From Gammaproteobacteria bacterium (GTDB lineage: Bacteria; Pseudomonadota; Gammaproteobacteria; Pseudomonadales; Pseudohongiellaceae): a DNA stretch of 25,944 nt. Positions 6,983 through 14,247 of this stretch are shown in pieces (positions within the stretch are counted from its first letter, which is position 1; the number at the start of each line of letters is the position of its first letter). Both the position numbers and the translations under genes were made by a program. The notes beneath the pieces were generated by a model that was not told where the DNA came from, did no database searches, and saw nothing but the letters and a program-made list of their open reading frames with translations. The stretch covers positions 1 through 25,944 of the forward strand of contig JAESUT010000061.1 in the NCBI GenBank assembly GCA_016762995.1, in the 5' to 3' direction.

Positions 6983-7729
6983 ATGGCGGTAACACCCGAA
7001 CTATTAAGCAGCTTTCCTCTTTTTAAGCCCTTACCTAGCGAGCTGCTTAAGCAGCTGGCTCAACAATCGTCTCTTAAGAAGTTTGCCCGACGCGCCATCG
7101 TATTGAATGCGGGTGTTCGTGAAGAGCATATGTGCTGCCTATTCGAGGGGCGCCTGCAGGGCGTTGATTTTACCATCGACGGACGGGAAGTGGGGCTTTA
7201 CTTCGTGGAACCAGGTGATTTCTGCGGCGAATTGGGCCTATTCGATCAAGGCACTCAGCCGGAATATATCATCGCTCTAACGCCGGTAGTTGTAGTCAAT
7301 ATTCCACTCGATAGCCTACAGGACATCATGCTCAACAATGCGAGCATGGTAACTATGCTGGGCAAGAAACTAGCGGCAAGAGTGCGGCAAATGACACAGC
7401 AACGCACTCTCTTAGGGCTGCCGAATGTGTCACAGCGGGTGTGTTGCCAACTTTGGAACCTTGTTCCAAACGAAGGCCGGCAAACCGCTGCACCTGAAGC
7501 CAGGCCTGAAAACCAAAAAGAAGAAAGAATCGAGAGCACTTCAGCAATCAACAACCCGCCTACGCACCAAGAAATCGCCATTATGCTGAATGTGAGCCGA
7601 GAGACCGTAACGCGTGTATTTCAAAAACTCCAAAACCAACGCGTAGTGCAGCGCGATGGCCCCCGAAGTCTGCTGATACCAGACTTAGCTACTCTAAAGA
7701 AACTGGCGGAAGGCAAGATGGAGCTTTAA
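6983..7729 (+). CDS. CRP/FNR-family transcriptional regulator
   Basis: 248 residues. The N-terminal cyclic-nucleotide-binding-type beta roll spans about 10-125 and includes PGDFCGELGLFDQG (residues 77-90). The C-terminal winged helix (about 190-235) contains NPPTHQEIAIMLNVSRETVTRVFQKL. The SRETVxR signature matches the CRP recognition helix residues that read TGTGA half-sites (Arg180, Glu181, Arg185 in E. coli numbering). The phosphate-binding cassette differs: where CRP has QERSAW this protein has TQPEYI, so the Arg-Ser pair that holds the cAMP phosphate is missing. There is also a hydrophilic insertion of about 25 residues (165-190) between the dimer helix and the DNA-binding domain. It is divergent from the fecR-like/cyclase operon across a 221-base region with a CRP-type site, so it is the likely local regulator. 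Its ligand is uncertain. Confidence 0.9.
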   Translation: MAVTPELLSSFPLFKPLPSELLKQLAQQSSLKKFARRAIVLNAGVREEHMCCLFEGRLQGVDFTIDGREVGLYFVEPGDFCGELGLFDQGTQPEYIIALTPVVVVNIPLDSLQDIMLNNASMVTMLGKKLAARVRQMTQQRTLLGLPNVSQRVCCQLWNLVPNEGRQTAAPEARPENQKEERIESTSAINNPPTHQEIAIMLNVSRETVTRVFQKLQNQRVVQRDGPRSLLIPDLATLKKLAEGKMEL

Positions 7730-7788
7730 AACTAGGCAGTTCCTCAAGTTGAAATTTACATTGCCGATCCACAACCGTGAAATGTCGT

Positions 7789-7818
7789 ACTATCTTCCTA
7801 ACTATCTTCGTAACTATC
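7789..7818. repeat. Tandem 12-base direct repeat upstream of the type I secretion genes
   Basis: ACTATCTTCCTA (7789-7800) and ACTATCTTCGTA (7801-7812) are adjacent near-identical copies, followed by a partial third copy (ACTATC, 7813-7818). They lie in the 256-base gap between the CRP-family gene and the ABC exporter gene. Their function is unknown; a protein-binding array is possible. Confidence 0.6.
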
Positions 7819-7891
7819 AGTGGGGGTTGAAAAACTCCTGCCGATACCCAATTAATACGAATTCACTTGTTTGCTTGTCAATACGACACGC

Positions 7892-7905
7892 GTTTCCGTG
7901 GAAAC
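7892..7905. promoter_or_regulatory. Inverted repeat GTTTCC-GT-GGAAAC
   Basis: This is a perfect six-base inverted repeat with a two-base centre, about 80 bases before the type I ABC exporter start. It is not followed by a T-run, so it is more like an operator than a terminator. No binding protein can be named. Confidence 0.35.
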
Positions 7906-7940
7906 CCAAGGCTGCTCGGCTAGATCAGTCGATTTTTGAG

Positions 7941-7973
7941 ATCGCTTAACCATCGCTTAACTATCGCTTAACT
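7941..7973. repeat. Triple 11-base tandem repeat directly before the type I ABC gene
   Basis: Three head-to-tail copies of ATCGCTTAAC(C/T) occupy 7941-7951, 7952-7962 and 7963-7973, ending 12 bases before the ATG at 7986. The 11-base period is about one helical turn, so the copies present the same face of the DNA. A TTGAGA box (7936-7941) overlaps the first copy and could be a -35 element, but the -10 candidate (AACTAT, 7959-7964) is weak. Confidence 0.75.
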
Positions 7974-7985
7974 TAAGTAGTACAC

Positions 7986-9734
7986 ATGACTAAGAATAAA
8001 AAAACGAAACAGCATCAGGAATTGTATGATGCCTTTTGGTCCATCAAACGCTATTTCATTTACGCTGGCGTGTTCAGTGCAGCCGTAAATATCTTGATGC
8101 TGGCGCCTGTCATCTACATGTTGCAGGTCTACGACCGTGTTATTGGCAGTGGCAGTATGTCCACGCTTGCCATGCTGACCATACTGCTCCTCTGTTTGCT
8201 CATCGCAATGGGTGGTTTTGAATGGGTACGCTCCAGAATTCTTATTAGCGCCAGTAACCGAATTGAAAAAGACCTTAACAAACGCGTATTCGATGCCACC
8301 TTCAAGCGCGCTCTGCTCACCGGCGGCAAGGCCAATGCCCAGGCTAATGGAGATTTGTCTTCTCTGCGCCAGTTCCTAACTGGAAATGGCTTATTCGCCT
8401 TTTTTGACGCACCCTGGTTCCCGATTTATGTGGGGGTCATGTTCATGTTCCACACTTGGTTTGGCGTAGCTGCAATATTTGCCGGTATCGTGATGGTGAT
8501 TTTGGCTTTCGTTAACCAGATGGTCACCAGTAAGAAACTTCAAGATGCCAATTCACAAGCCTACTGGGTGGGAAATCAAATTAGCCGTAGCCTGCAAAAT
8601 GCAGAGGTAATTGCAGCTATGGGCATGACCGCGAATATTCGCAAAGCACAGGAACACAGTTCTGACCAAGTTTTAAAGCTACAGACTAGCGCCAGCAAGC
8701 AAGCTGCCGTGCTTACCAGCGTCTCCAAAACTTTCAGAATGATTATGCAATCTATGTTACTTGGCCTTGGTGCTCTGCTTGCACTACAGCAAGAAATATC
8801 GCCGGGCATGATGATCGCCGGGTCTTTATTGCTGGGTCGTGCCTTAGCGCCTATTGATATGTTAGTAGGTAATTGGAAAGGATTTATAGTCGCTCGATCT
8901 CAATATCAACGGCTAGGCGAGCTGTTGGAGCAAGTTCCTGCAGACGAAGAAACTATGGATCTGCCTACGCCGAAGGGAAATTTGTCGGTAGACAAAGTTA
9001 GCGTTATCCCGCCCGGCTCCAATGTGCCAGTCATTAGAAATGTTTCTTTGAATCTTACTGCGGGCGAATCACTGGCTATAGTTGGTCCCAGCGCATCTGG
9101 AAAATCCAGTCTTGCACGGGCCATACTAGGAATTTGGCCTGCTGTTAGCGGGAAAGTTAGGCTGGATAGCGCAGATATTTCCTCCTGGGATCGAGCTAAA
9201 CTCGGACCCCATATTGGCTACCTGCCTCAAGACATCGAATTATTCGATGGGAGTATTTCAGAAAATATTGGCCGATTTGGTGAAATCGACTCTAAAAAAA
9301 TAGTCGCTGCTGCCAAGTTAGCTGGCGTACATGAATTAATCTTACATTTACCAGAAGGGTACGACACTAAGATAGGCGCGAGCGGTGGTGTGCTTTCCGG
9401 CGGTCAAAGACAGCGTATCGGTCTGGCCAGAGCAGTATATGACAACCCCTGTCTGATAGTTCTGGACGAGCCCAACTCAAATCTCGATGAACAAGGCGAA
9501 AGGCAACTTGCCGCTACTATTCACCAAGTAAAATCTCGAGGTTGTACGGTTGTTGTCATAACCCATCGCACATTGCTGCTTGGAATTGTAGACAAGATTC
9601 TAGTATTGCAAGCCGGCGCCACTGCTATCTATGGCCCACGAGAAGATGTGCTAGCTAAATTAAAAGAGCAACCTCGACCAGCTCCTGCAGCCGCTCCTGG
9701 GCCAACTATTGTTAAACGCACTGAAAATACCTAA
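7986..9734 (+). CDS. Type I secretion ABC transporter, PrtD/RsaD-like
   Basis: 582 residues: inner-membrane ATP-driven exporter of a type I secretion system. An N-terminal transmembrane domain (about 20-310, with LAPVIYMLQVYDRVIGSGS typical of the PrtD/AprD/HasD group) precedes an ATPase domain. That domain has Walker A GPSASGKSS (367-375), signature LSGGQRQR (470-477), Walker B LIVLDEPNSNLD (490-501) and the H-loop ITHR (H527). It lacks the N-terminal C39-like domain of HlyB-type exporters, which fits export of S-layer, protease or RTX substrates with a C-terminal signal. It is first of a three-gene unit with HlyD- and TolC-like genes. The ribosome site is weak. The most obvious substrate in the window is the S-layer-like protein at 1-1502. 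Confidence 0.93.
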   Translation: MTKNKKTKQHQELYDAFWSIKRYFIYAGVFSAAVNILMLAPVIYMLQVYDRVIGSGSMSTLAMLTILLLCLLIAMGGFEWVRSRILISASNRIEKDLNKRVFDATFKRALLTGGKANAQANGDLSSLRQFLTGNGLFAFFDAPWFPIYVGVMFMFHTWFGVAAIFAGIVMVILAFVNQMVTSKKLQDANSQAYWVGNQISRSLQNAEVIAAMGMTANIRKAQEHSSDQVLKLQTSASKQAAVLTSVSKTFRMIMQSMLLGLGALLALQQEISPGMMIAGSLLLGRALAPIDMLVGNWKGFIVARSQYQRLGELLEQVPADEETMDLPTPKGNLSVDKVSVIPPGSNVPVIRNVSLNLTAGESLAIVGPSASGKSSLARAILGIWPAVSGKVRLDSADISSWDRAKLGPHIGYLPQDIELFDGSISENIGRFGEIDSKKIVAAAKLAGVHELILHLPEGYDTKIGASGGVLSGGQRQRIGLARAVYDNPCLIVLDEPNSNLDEQGERQLAATIHQVKSRGCTVVVITHRTLLLGIVDKILVLQAGATAIYGPREDVLAKLKEQPRPAPAAAPGPTIVKRTENT

Positions 9735-9790
9735 CGGCATTCTTGTAAAAACACTAATTGAGTAATCTTAATCGCGGAAATGAATTTGTA

Positions 9791-11113
9791 ATGGATCTCT
9801 CCCAACTAAATAGTAACAACGCGTCAGACGACGAAATGACCAGCATGGATTCGCCCCGGCGAGCGGGCTTAATCCTATTGTTTTTGGTGTTTGGCGTGTT
9901 TGGCGTGTGGGCGGCTGTAGCGCCTCTGGATAGCGCAGCCCATGCTCCTGGTAACGTCGCCGTCAGGTCCTACAAAAAAGTGATACAGCACCTAGAAGGC
10001 GGAATCGTCAGCGAAATTAGAGTGCAAAATGGCGACCATGTTCTCCAGGGTGATCCCTTATTAATTCTGGATAATACTCAATCGTTGGCGCAACTGGAGA
10101 TGGTTAACAGTCAGTTTGCAGCAGACAAAGCCTTGGAGTCTCGCCTGATAGCAGAACGCGATGGTCTCGACAATGTGGTCTATCCCGAGGTCTTACGAAA
10201 TAATGAATTAGATGCGACAAGTGAAATTGAGGCGCAGAATCAGATATTTCAGGCGAGAAAGATTGCCCTTGAAGGAGGCATCGAAGTACTGGAACAGCGC
10301 ATCGAGCAATTACAATCTGGCTTGGTTGGGATAAGGGCGATGCAAGCCAGTAAGGAAGAATTGGTTGCCTCGTATGCCGAGGAAGTAGACGATGTTCAAT
10401 CGCTATTGGAAGAAGGGTTTGCAGATATCACGCGGCTCCGGGAAGTTAGAAGAAATTATGCCACTCTCCAGGGGCAAGCGGCTGAATTAACCGCAAGCAT
10501 CGCTTCCAATGAAATTCAAATTGGTGAAACCCGCCTGCTTATTCTCCAAGAGAACAACGAATTTCGCAACGACGTTATCGGACAGCTTAGCGAAACTCAA
10601 ACTCAGCTCAAAGACAGCCTAGAAAGAATTAACGCCTTACAAGACGTTGTCTCTAGAACCATTATTAGGGCACCCGTAGACGGCATAGTAAATGGCATGC
10701 AAGTACATACTATTGGGGGTGTTGTCATCGCTGCCTCGGACATAGTTGAGGTTGTGCCGCAAAGCGAAGAATTGATTATTGAGGCAAAGCTATCACCACT
10801 GGATATTGATCGAGTAAGAGAAGGGCAGGAGGCCACAATCCGTTTCTCTACATTCAGCCGAAATGCCGTGCCTACTATATTTGGAAATGTTATCAGTATT
10901 TCTGCTGACAGCTTTATCGATGAATTTACCGGCGCTCCCTATTACCTAGCACGCATAGAGGTGAACCCTGAAGGCATGCTAGACCTAGGCGACCTTGCAT
11001 TGGTTCCTGGCATGCCTGCGGAGGCATTCATCACCAGCGGTTCGCGCACACTACTGCAGTACTTGTTCAAACCTCTCTCTAACTCACTCGCACGCAGCTT
11101 GATCGAAGACTAA
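9791..11113 (+). CDS. HlyD-family type I secretion periplasmic adaptor
   Basis: 440 residues from ATG 9791. The frame is open upstream to a TTG at 9758, but no ribosome site precedes that codon, so ATG is preferred. A short cytoplasmic tail leads to one membrane helix (about 25-44). Next come the lipoyl-like half HLEGGIVSEIRVQNGDHVLQGDPLLIL, a long coiled-coil hairpin (about 100-290) and the second lipoyl half (TIIRAPVDGIVNGMQVHTIGG). The C-terminal beta domain ends near the HlyD-like LVPGMPAEAFITSGSRT. It bridges the ABC exporter and the TolC-like channel. It sits 56 bases after the ABC gene and three bases before the TolC-like gene, so the three are surely one operon. Confidence 0.9.
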   Translation: MDLSQLNSNNASDDEMTSMDSPRRAGLILLFLVFGVFGVWAAVAPLDSAAHAPGNVAVRSYKKVIQHLEGGIVSEIRVQNGDHVLQGDPLLILDNTQSLAQLEMVNSQFAADKALESRLIAERDGLDNVVYPEVLRNNELDATSEIEAQNQIFQARKIALEGGIEVLEQRIEQLQSGLVGIRAMQASKEELVASYAEEVDDVQSLLEEGFADITRLREVRRNYATLQGQAAELTASIASNEIQIGETRLLILQENNEFRNDVIGQLSETQTQLKDSLERINALQDVVSRTIIRAPVDGIVNGMQVHTIGGVVIAASDIVEVVPQSEELIIEAKLSPLDIDRVREGQEATIRFSTFSRNAVPTIFGNVISISADSFIDEFTGAPYYLARIEVNPEGMLDLGDLALVPGMPAEAFITSGSRTLLQYLFKPLSNSLARSLIED

Positions 11114-11116
11114 CAG

Positions 11117-12463
11117 ATGAAAAACAAATTGCCTCTAATCGGCTTGGTGTTCAGTGCATTCTGCGGTTGGTCATCCTCTATTGCGGCCGCCGAATTTGTC
11201 GCACTTGACCCCGTTGGTACAACCCTCGAAGATTTTTTTACTGCCGCACTGGATTATAGCCCCCGGCTTAAGATTGCCGAGGAGAGCATGAAGATTGGCT
11301 CTGCGCGCAAACGCATAGCCAATGGTAGGCTATTGCCGCAATTGAATGCCACCGCGAACGTGTCGGACAATCGGCGTAACGTGTCGGGTCAGTCAGGATT
11401 ACAAACGTTCGATGGTAAGCGTTACACCCTGCAATTGAGCCAAGTGCTGTTTCACTGGCAGACCTTCTCCCAGCGCAGCCAAGCCAAGCTAGTAGAAGAC
11501 CAATTGGAGGCTGAATACTACGGTGAACTAGCCTTCCTGTTTTCCGATGTTGCCGAGAAGTATTTCAACGTCTTGCAGGCAGATGATGCATTAGAGTCGA
11601 TAGGTTCAGAGTTGGCTGCTATTAACAATCAACTGAATCAGATACAGAGCATGTTTGACCGCCAACTTGCGCAGATAACGGATCTGTATCAAGCGCAGGC
11701 GAGCGTGGCAGGAGTAGAGTCAGAGAAATTACAATTGCAGAGCGAGCTCGCGCTGCGACAGGAAGCATTGCGATCGATAACCGGCCTTGCAACTGGCCCG
11801 CTGTTTCGCCTAAGTGATGGCGCCCAAATCCTACCTTTACAGAACAGCATAAACTATTGGGTACAACAGGCTCAAAGTGGCAACCATAGAATCAAGGCTC
11901 GCGAATTTCAGCTGCAAGTAGCTACGGAACGTATATCGGAAAGCCGTGGTGCCTATATGCCTAGAGTTTCTTTTATCGTGCAAAGACAAAATTCAAACAT
12001 CGGTTTTGAAAACTCTCCAGTGACGCAAAATGACAACACCTACCTGGGACTAGACGTAACAATTCCCCTGTACGCCGGTGGCAGCAACCGCGCCGCTGTT
12101 AGTGAGGCGCATAGCCAAGAACTGATTGCACAATATCAGCTGCAACAAGAACAATTGGAAACCAGCGAGCGAGTCCGCAGTGCCTATCTGCAAGTACAAT
12201 CTAGTGAACTACGGACAGAGGCGGCACGAAAGCTGCTAGAGTCTACTACTTTGTCAGCGACGGCTGCACAACGTGGCTTTGAGTTAGGCACCGTAACCAA
12301 TGTCGACGTGCTGAATGCATTACGCGATCAATTTCGCACAGAAAGAGACTTGCAAAAAACACGCTACGAACACGTTATCTACAATCTAATTCTCAAGCGG
12401 GAAACCGGGATTCTAACGGCCGAAGATATGTTGGAAGTAGGTAGCTGGCTAGAAGCACCCTAA
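11117..12463 (+). CDS. TolC-family outer-membrane channel of the type I system
   Basis: 448 residues with a Sec signal peptide (MKNKLPLIGLVFSAFCGWSSSIAAA, cleaved before E). Two outer-membrane efflux-type repeats follow (about 35-220 and 240-435), with long helices and typical phrases such as GRLLPQLNATANVSDNRR, LDVTIPLYAGGSNRAAVSEA and RGFELGTVTNVDVLNALRDQ. It forms the outer-membrane exit duct. The start is three bases after the adaptor stop, completing a dedicated PrtDEF-type exporter rather than relying on a distant tolC. A GC-rich palindrome follows the stop (12479-12490) before the convergent deacetylase gene. Confidence 0.92.
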   Translation: MKNKLPLIGLVFSAFCGWSSSIAAAEFVALDPVGTTLEDFFTAALDYSPRLKIAEESMKIGSARKRIANGRLLPQLNATANVSDNRRNVSGQSGLQTFDGKRYTLQLSQVLFHWQTFSQRSQAKLVEDQLEAEYYGELAFLFSDVAEKYFNVLQADDALESIGSELAAINNQLNQIQSMFDRQLAQITDLYQAQASVAGVESEKLQLQSELALRQEALRSITGLATGPLFRLSDGAQILPLQNSINYWVQQAQSGNHRIKAREFQLQVATERISESRGAYMPRVSFIVQRQNSNIGFENSPVTQNDNTYLGLDVTIPLYAGGSNRAAVSEAHSQELIAQYQLQQEQLETSERVRSAYLQVQSSELRTEAARKLLESTTLSATAAQRGFELGTVTNVDVLNALRDQFRTERDLQKTRYEHVIYNLILKRETGILTAEDMLEVGSWLEAP

Positions 12464-12491
12464 TACTTTTAGAGATATGCCGGGCCCGGCT

Positions 12492-13220
12492 TCACAGATA
12501 CAAATCGATGATGCTATGCATAACATCCTTCAATGACGTCGTCAGCTCTTCTTTCGAGTACAGATAAAAACCCTCCGCATGACTCACCTCCGCCGGCAGA
12601 GTGAACGTGCGTCCTTTGTCCAAAGACAACACGAGTTCTTCATAATTATTCTCATCGTTCTGGCTTGCATAGACAGCCATCGCCTGTTCTTTGCGAGCCC
12701 GCTGTATTGTTATATCTATAAAAAGATTAACCGGATTCTGGACGCCGATTTCATAGGAATAGGCATTCGGAGTCGATGCACCGTTTGCCAATTTTTGTAT
12801 TGCTGCCCAGGTCAATAGCGCGGTAATGCGGTGGTCTGGGTGTAGCTCCAGCGGCCCGGGGAAGAAAACACTAGCTGCACCAACTTCTCTGACTTTAGCG
12901 CAAACTCTATCCACTAGCTCTGCGCTGACTGTTAAGCCACGGTCTGGCTGTTGCCAGCTATCTACGCTGTTAATGCCCAGTATTTTTGCTGCCTGATGAA
13001 CTTCTCTCTCTCTCACATCCACGAGATTCTCAGTATCGCCACCCAAGGCGCCATCCGTCATCACCACGAGATGGGTTTGTATGCCCGCCTCATTGGCTTT
13101 GAGAAGGCTTCCAGCCATGCCATAAGTCTCATCGTCTGCATGGGGCGCGAATACTAGCCAAGGGCCCGGTGGCAGCTCGGAGGTCTCGAAAGGGATGAGT
13201 CTATGTTCGGGATTTAGCAT
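12492..13220 (-). CDS. PIG-L/LmbE-family N-acetyl sugar deacetylase
   Basis: 242 residues, a full-length PIG-L family zinc-dependent deacetylase. The metal-binding motifs are visible: PHADDE with H27, D29 and D30 (the usual AHPDDE) and the downstream HPDH (H127-H130). Family members remove acetyl groups from N-acetylglucosamine-type sugars in glycolipids, polysaccharides or small thiols; the substrate here is unknown. It is convergent with the type I operon and divergent from the Wzm/Wzt exporter genes (193-base gap). That context makes a role in modifying the exported surface polysaccharide plausible but unproven. Confidence 0.88.
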   Translation of the reverse strand: MLNPEHRLIPFETSELPPGPWLVFAPHADDETYGMAGSLLKANEAGIQTHLVVMTDGALGGDTENLVDVREREVHQAAKILGINSVDSWQQPDRGLTVSAELVDRVCAKVREVGAASVFFPGPLELHPDHRITALLTWAAIQKLANGASTPNAYSYEIGVQNPVNLFIDITIQRARKEQAMAVYASQNDENNYEELVLSLDKGRTFTLPAEVSHAEGFYLYSKEELTTSLKDVMHSIIDLYL

Positions 13221-13358
13221 GGTGAACAGTATAAATCAGCTTGGTAAAAATTGTTGAATGCCGCGATTATAATGGCTTGGGGCGGTAATTTTTAGTTTTT
13301 TCAGGCGATTCGTGGTTAAATTCGCAGCCTCGTAATAGAACTAATTAGTAGATTCTTT

Positions 13359-13388
13359 TTGTAACTTAGAAACACAATACTTTATAAC
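13359..13388 (+). promoter_or_regulatory. Candidate promoter of the Wzm/Wzt genes
   Basis: TTGTAA (13359-13364) and TATAAC (13383-13388, five of six) are separated by 18 bases, just before the permease ATG at 13414. The promoter would overlap the duplicated 20-base repeat described separately. It is a sequence-only guess. Confidence 0.35.
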
Positions 13389-13404
13389 TTAGAAACACAA
13401 TACT
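13362..13404. repeat. Perfect 20-base direct repeat before the Wzm-like gene
   Basis: TAACTTAGAAACACAATACT occurs at 13362-13381 and again at 13385-13404, a period of 23 bases, ending nine bases before the permease start codon. The duplication may be recent or may hold paired regulator sites or leader elements. Confidence 0.85.
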
Positions 13405-13413
13405 GGATCGGGA

Positions 13414-14220
13414 ATGTTACTCACTTTGCTGCGTGAATGGATGCTGACTCCTGTCACCAATTACCGACTCTTTCATAATTTCGCAAAGCAGGATTTCCTA
13501 GCCCAATTCACGGCGTCCATTGGCGGCTTTCTGTGGCTTATTCTTACGCCTGTTGTCCACATCATCATCTACGCATTTGTTTTTAGTTACGTGTTTCAGA
13601 TGGGCCGCGTCGAGGGCTTCGGTGAGACTAGCTTCGTGGTATTCATGATGGTCGGCTACCTGCCTTGGTTTGCCTTCGCAGATTCAATCGGTAAATCTAC
13701 TGGATTGTTGCTAGAGAAAGCACCGCTGATCACGAAAGTAAAATTTCCCGTGCAGATCATTCCTTACGTAGGCACAGTCATTCCCTACCTGACACATGCA
13801 ATAGGCTTCGGCATCTTACTGTTGTATCTCGCCACGCAGGGTTACCTGACCTGGCAGTGGATCTACCTGCCTTTTATTTTCTTCTTTCAATTTCTGTTTG
13901 CACTGGGGCTGGTTTCTATTCTTTCTGCTCTCAGTGTTTTCTTACGAGACCTACAGCACTTAGTGGCTCTAGGCATTACCGCTTGGTTCTTCTTAACTCC
14001 CATCGTCTATCCGATAACAATGATACAGAATGACGAAGTGAAGAGTCTGTTCCTTCTGAATCCCATGCACAGTTTCATTAATCTCTACCGAGAGATTGTA
14101 TTACAAGGACAAGTATCCTTTATTCATCTCCAGATAATCATTCCGGTATCTCTAGTCACTTACTTTTTCGGTGGTTGGTTATTCATGAAGATCAAACAGG
14201 CGTTCGGCGATGTCCTCTAG
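13414..14220 (+). CDS. wzm: Polysaccharide ABC-2 exporter permease, Wzm-like
   Basis: 268 residues with about six membrane helices and the ABC-2 membrane family pattern. The N-terminus is amphipathic (LLREWMLTPVTNYRLFHNFAKQDF), followed by FLWLILTPVVHIIIYAFVFSYVF and VFMMVGYLPWFAFADS, then a periplasm-facing segment after LTPIVYPITMI and LLNPMHSFINLYREIV. These phrases are typical of O-antigen, teichoic-acid and capsule exporters of the Wzm/RfbA/TagG group. It pairs with the ATPase 27 bases downstream. It would flip undecaprenyl-linked polysaccharide across the inner membrane. No sugar-synthesis genes other than the nearby deacetylase lie in this window. Confidence 0.9.
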   Translation: MLLTLLREWMLTPVTNYRLFHNFAKQDFLAQFTASIGGFLWLILTPVVHIIIYAFVFSYVFQMGRVEGFGETSFVVFMMVGYLPWFAFADSIGKSTGLLLEKAPLITKVKFPVQIIPYVGTVIPYLTHAIGFGILLLYLATQGYLTWQWIYLPFIFFFQFLFALGLVSILSALSVFLRDLQHLVALGITAWFFLTPIVYPITMIQNDEVKSLFLLNPMHSFINLYREIVLQGQVSFIHLQIIIPVSLVTYFFGGWLFMKIKQAFGDVL

Positions 14221-14247
14221 TCTACTTGTCGATAACAGGAGCTAGCT

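Noticed and set aside
7776..7791. CRP-type half-site (CGTGA) upstream of the type I operon
   Set aside because: Only one half matches; the other half has two of five bases, so it is no better than chance.
7749..7949. Possible 66-residue protein gene between the CRP-family and type I ABC genes
   Set aside because: TTG start without a ribosome site, no recognisable features, and much of it consists of the 12-base tandem repeats and regulatory-looking DNA.
9758..9790. TTG start for the HlyD-like adaptor
   Set aside because: No ribosome site precedes it and the extra 11 residues look non-coding; ATG 9791 is preferred.
12479..12490. GCCGGGCCCGGC palindrome as a bidirectional terminator between convergent genes
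   Set aside because: The palindrome has no room for a normal loop and no T-run on either side, so I cannot support a terminator call.
13268..13273. TATAAT as a promoter for either the deacetylase or the Wzm gene
   Set aside because: The hexamer reads on both strands within ATTATAAT, but neither direction has a -35 box at an acceptable distance.
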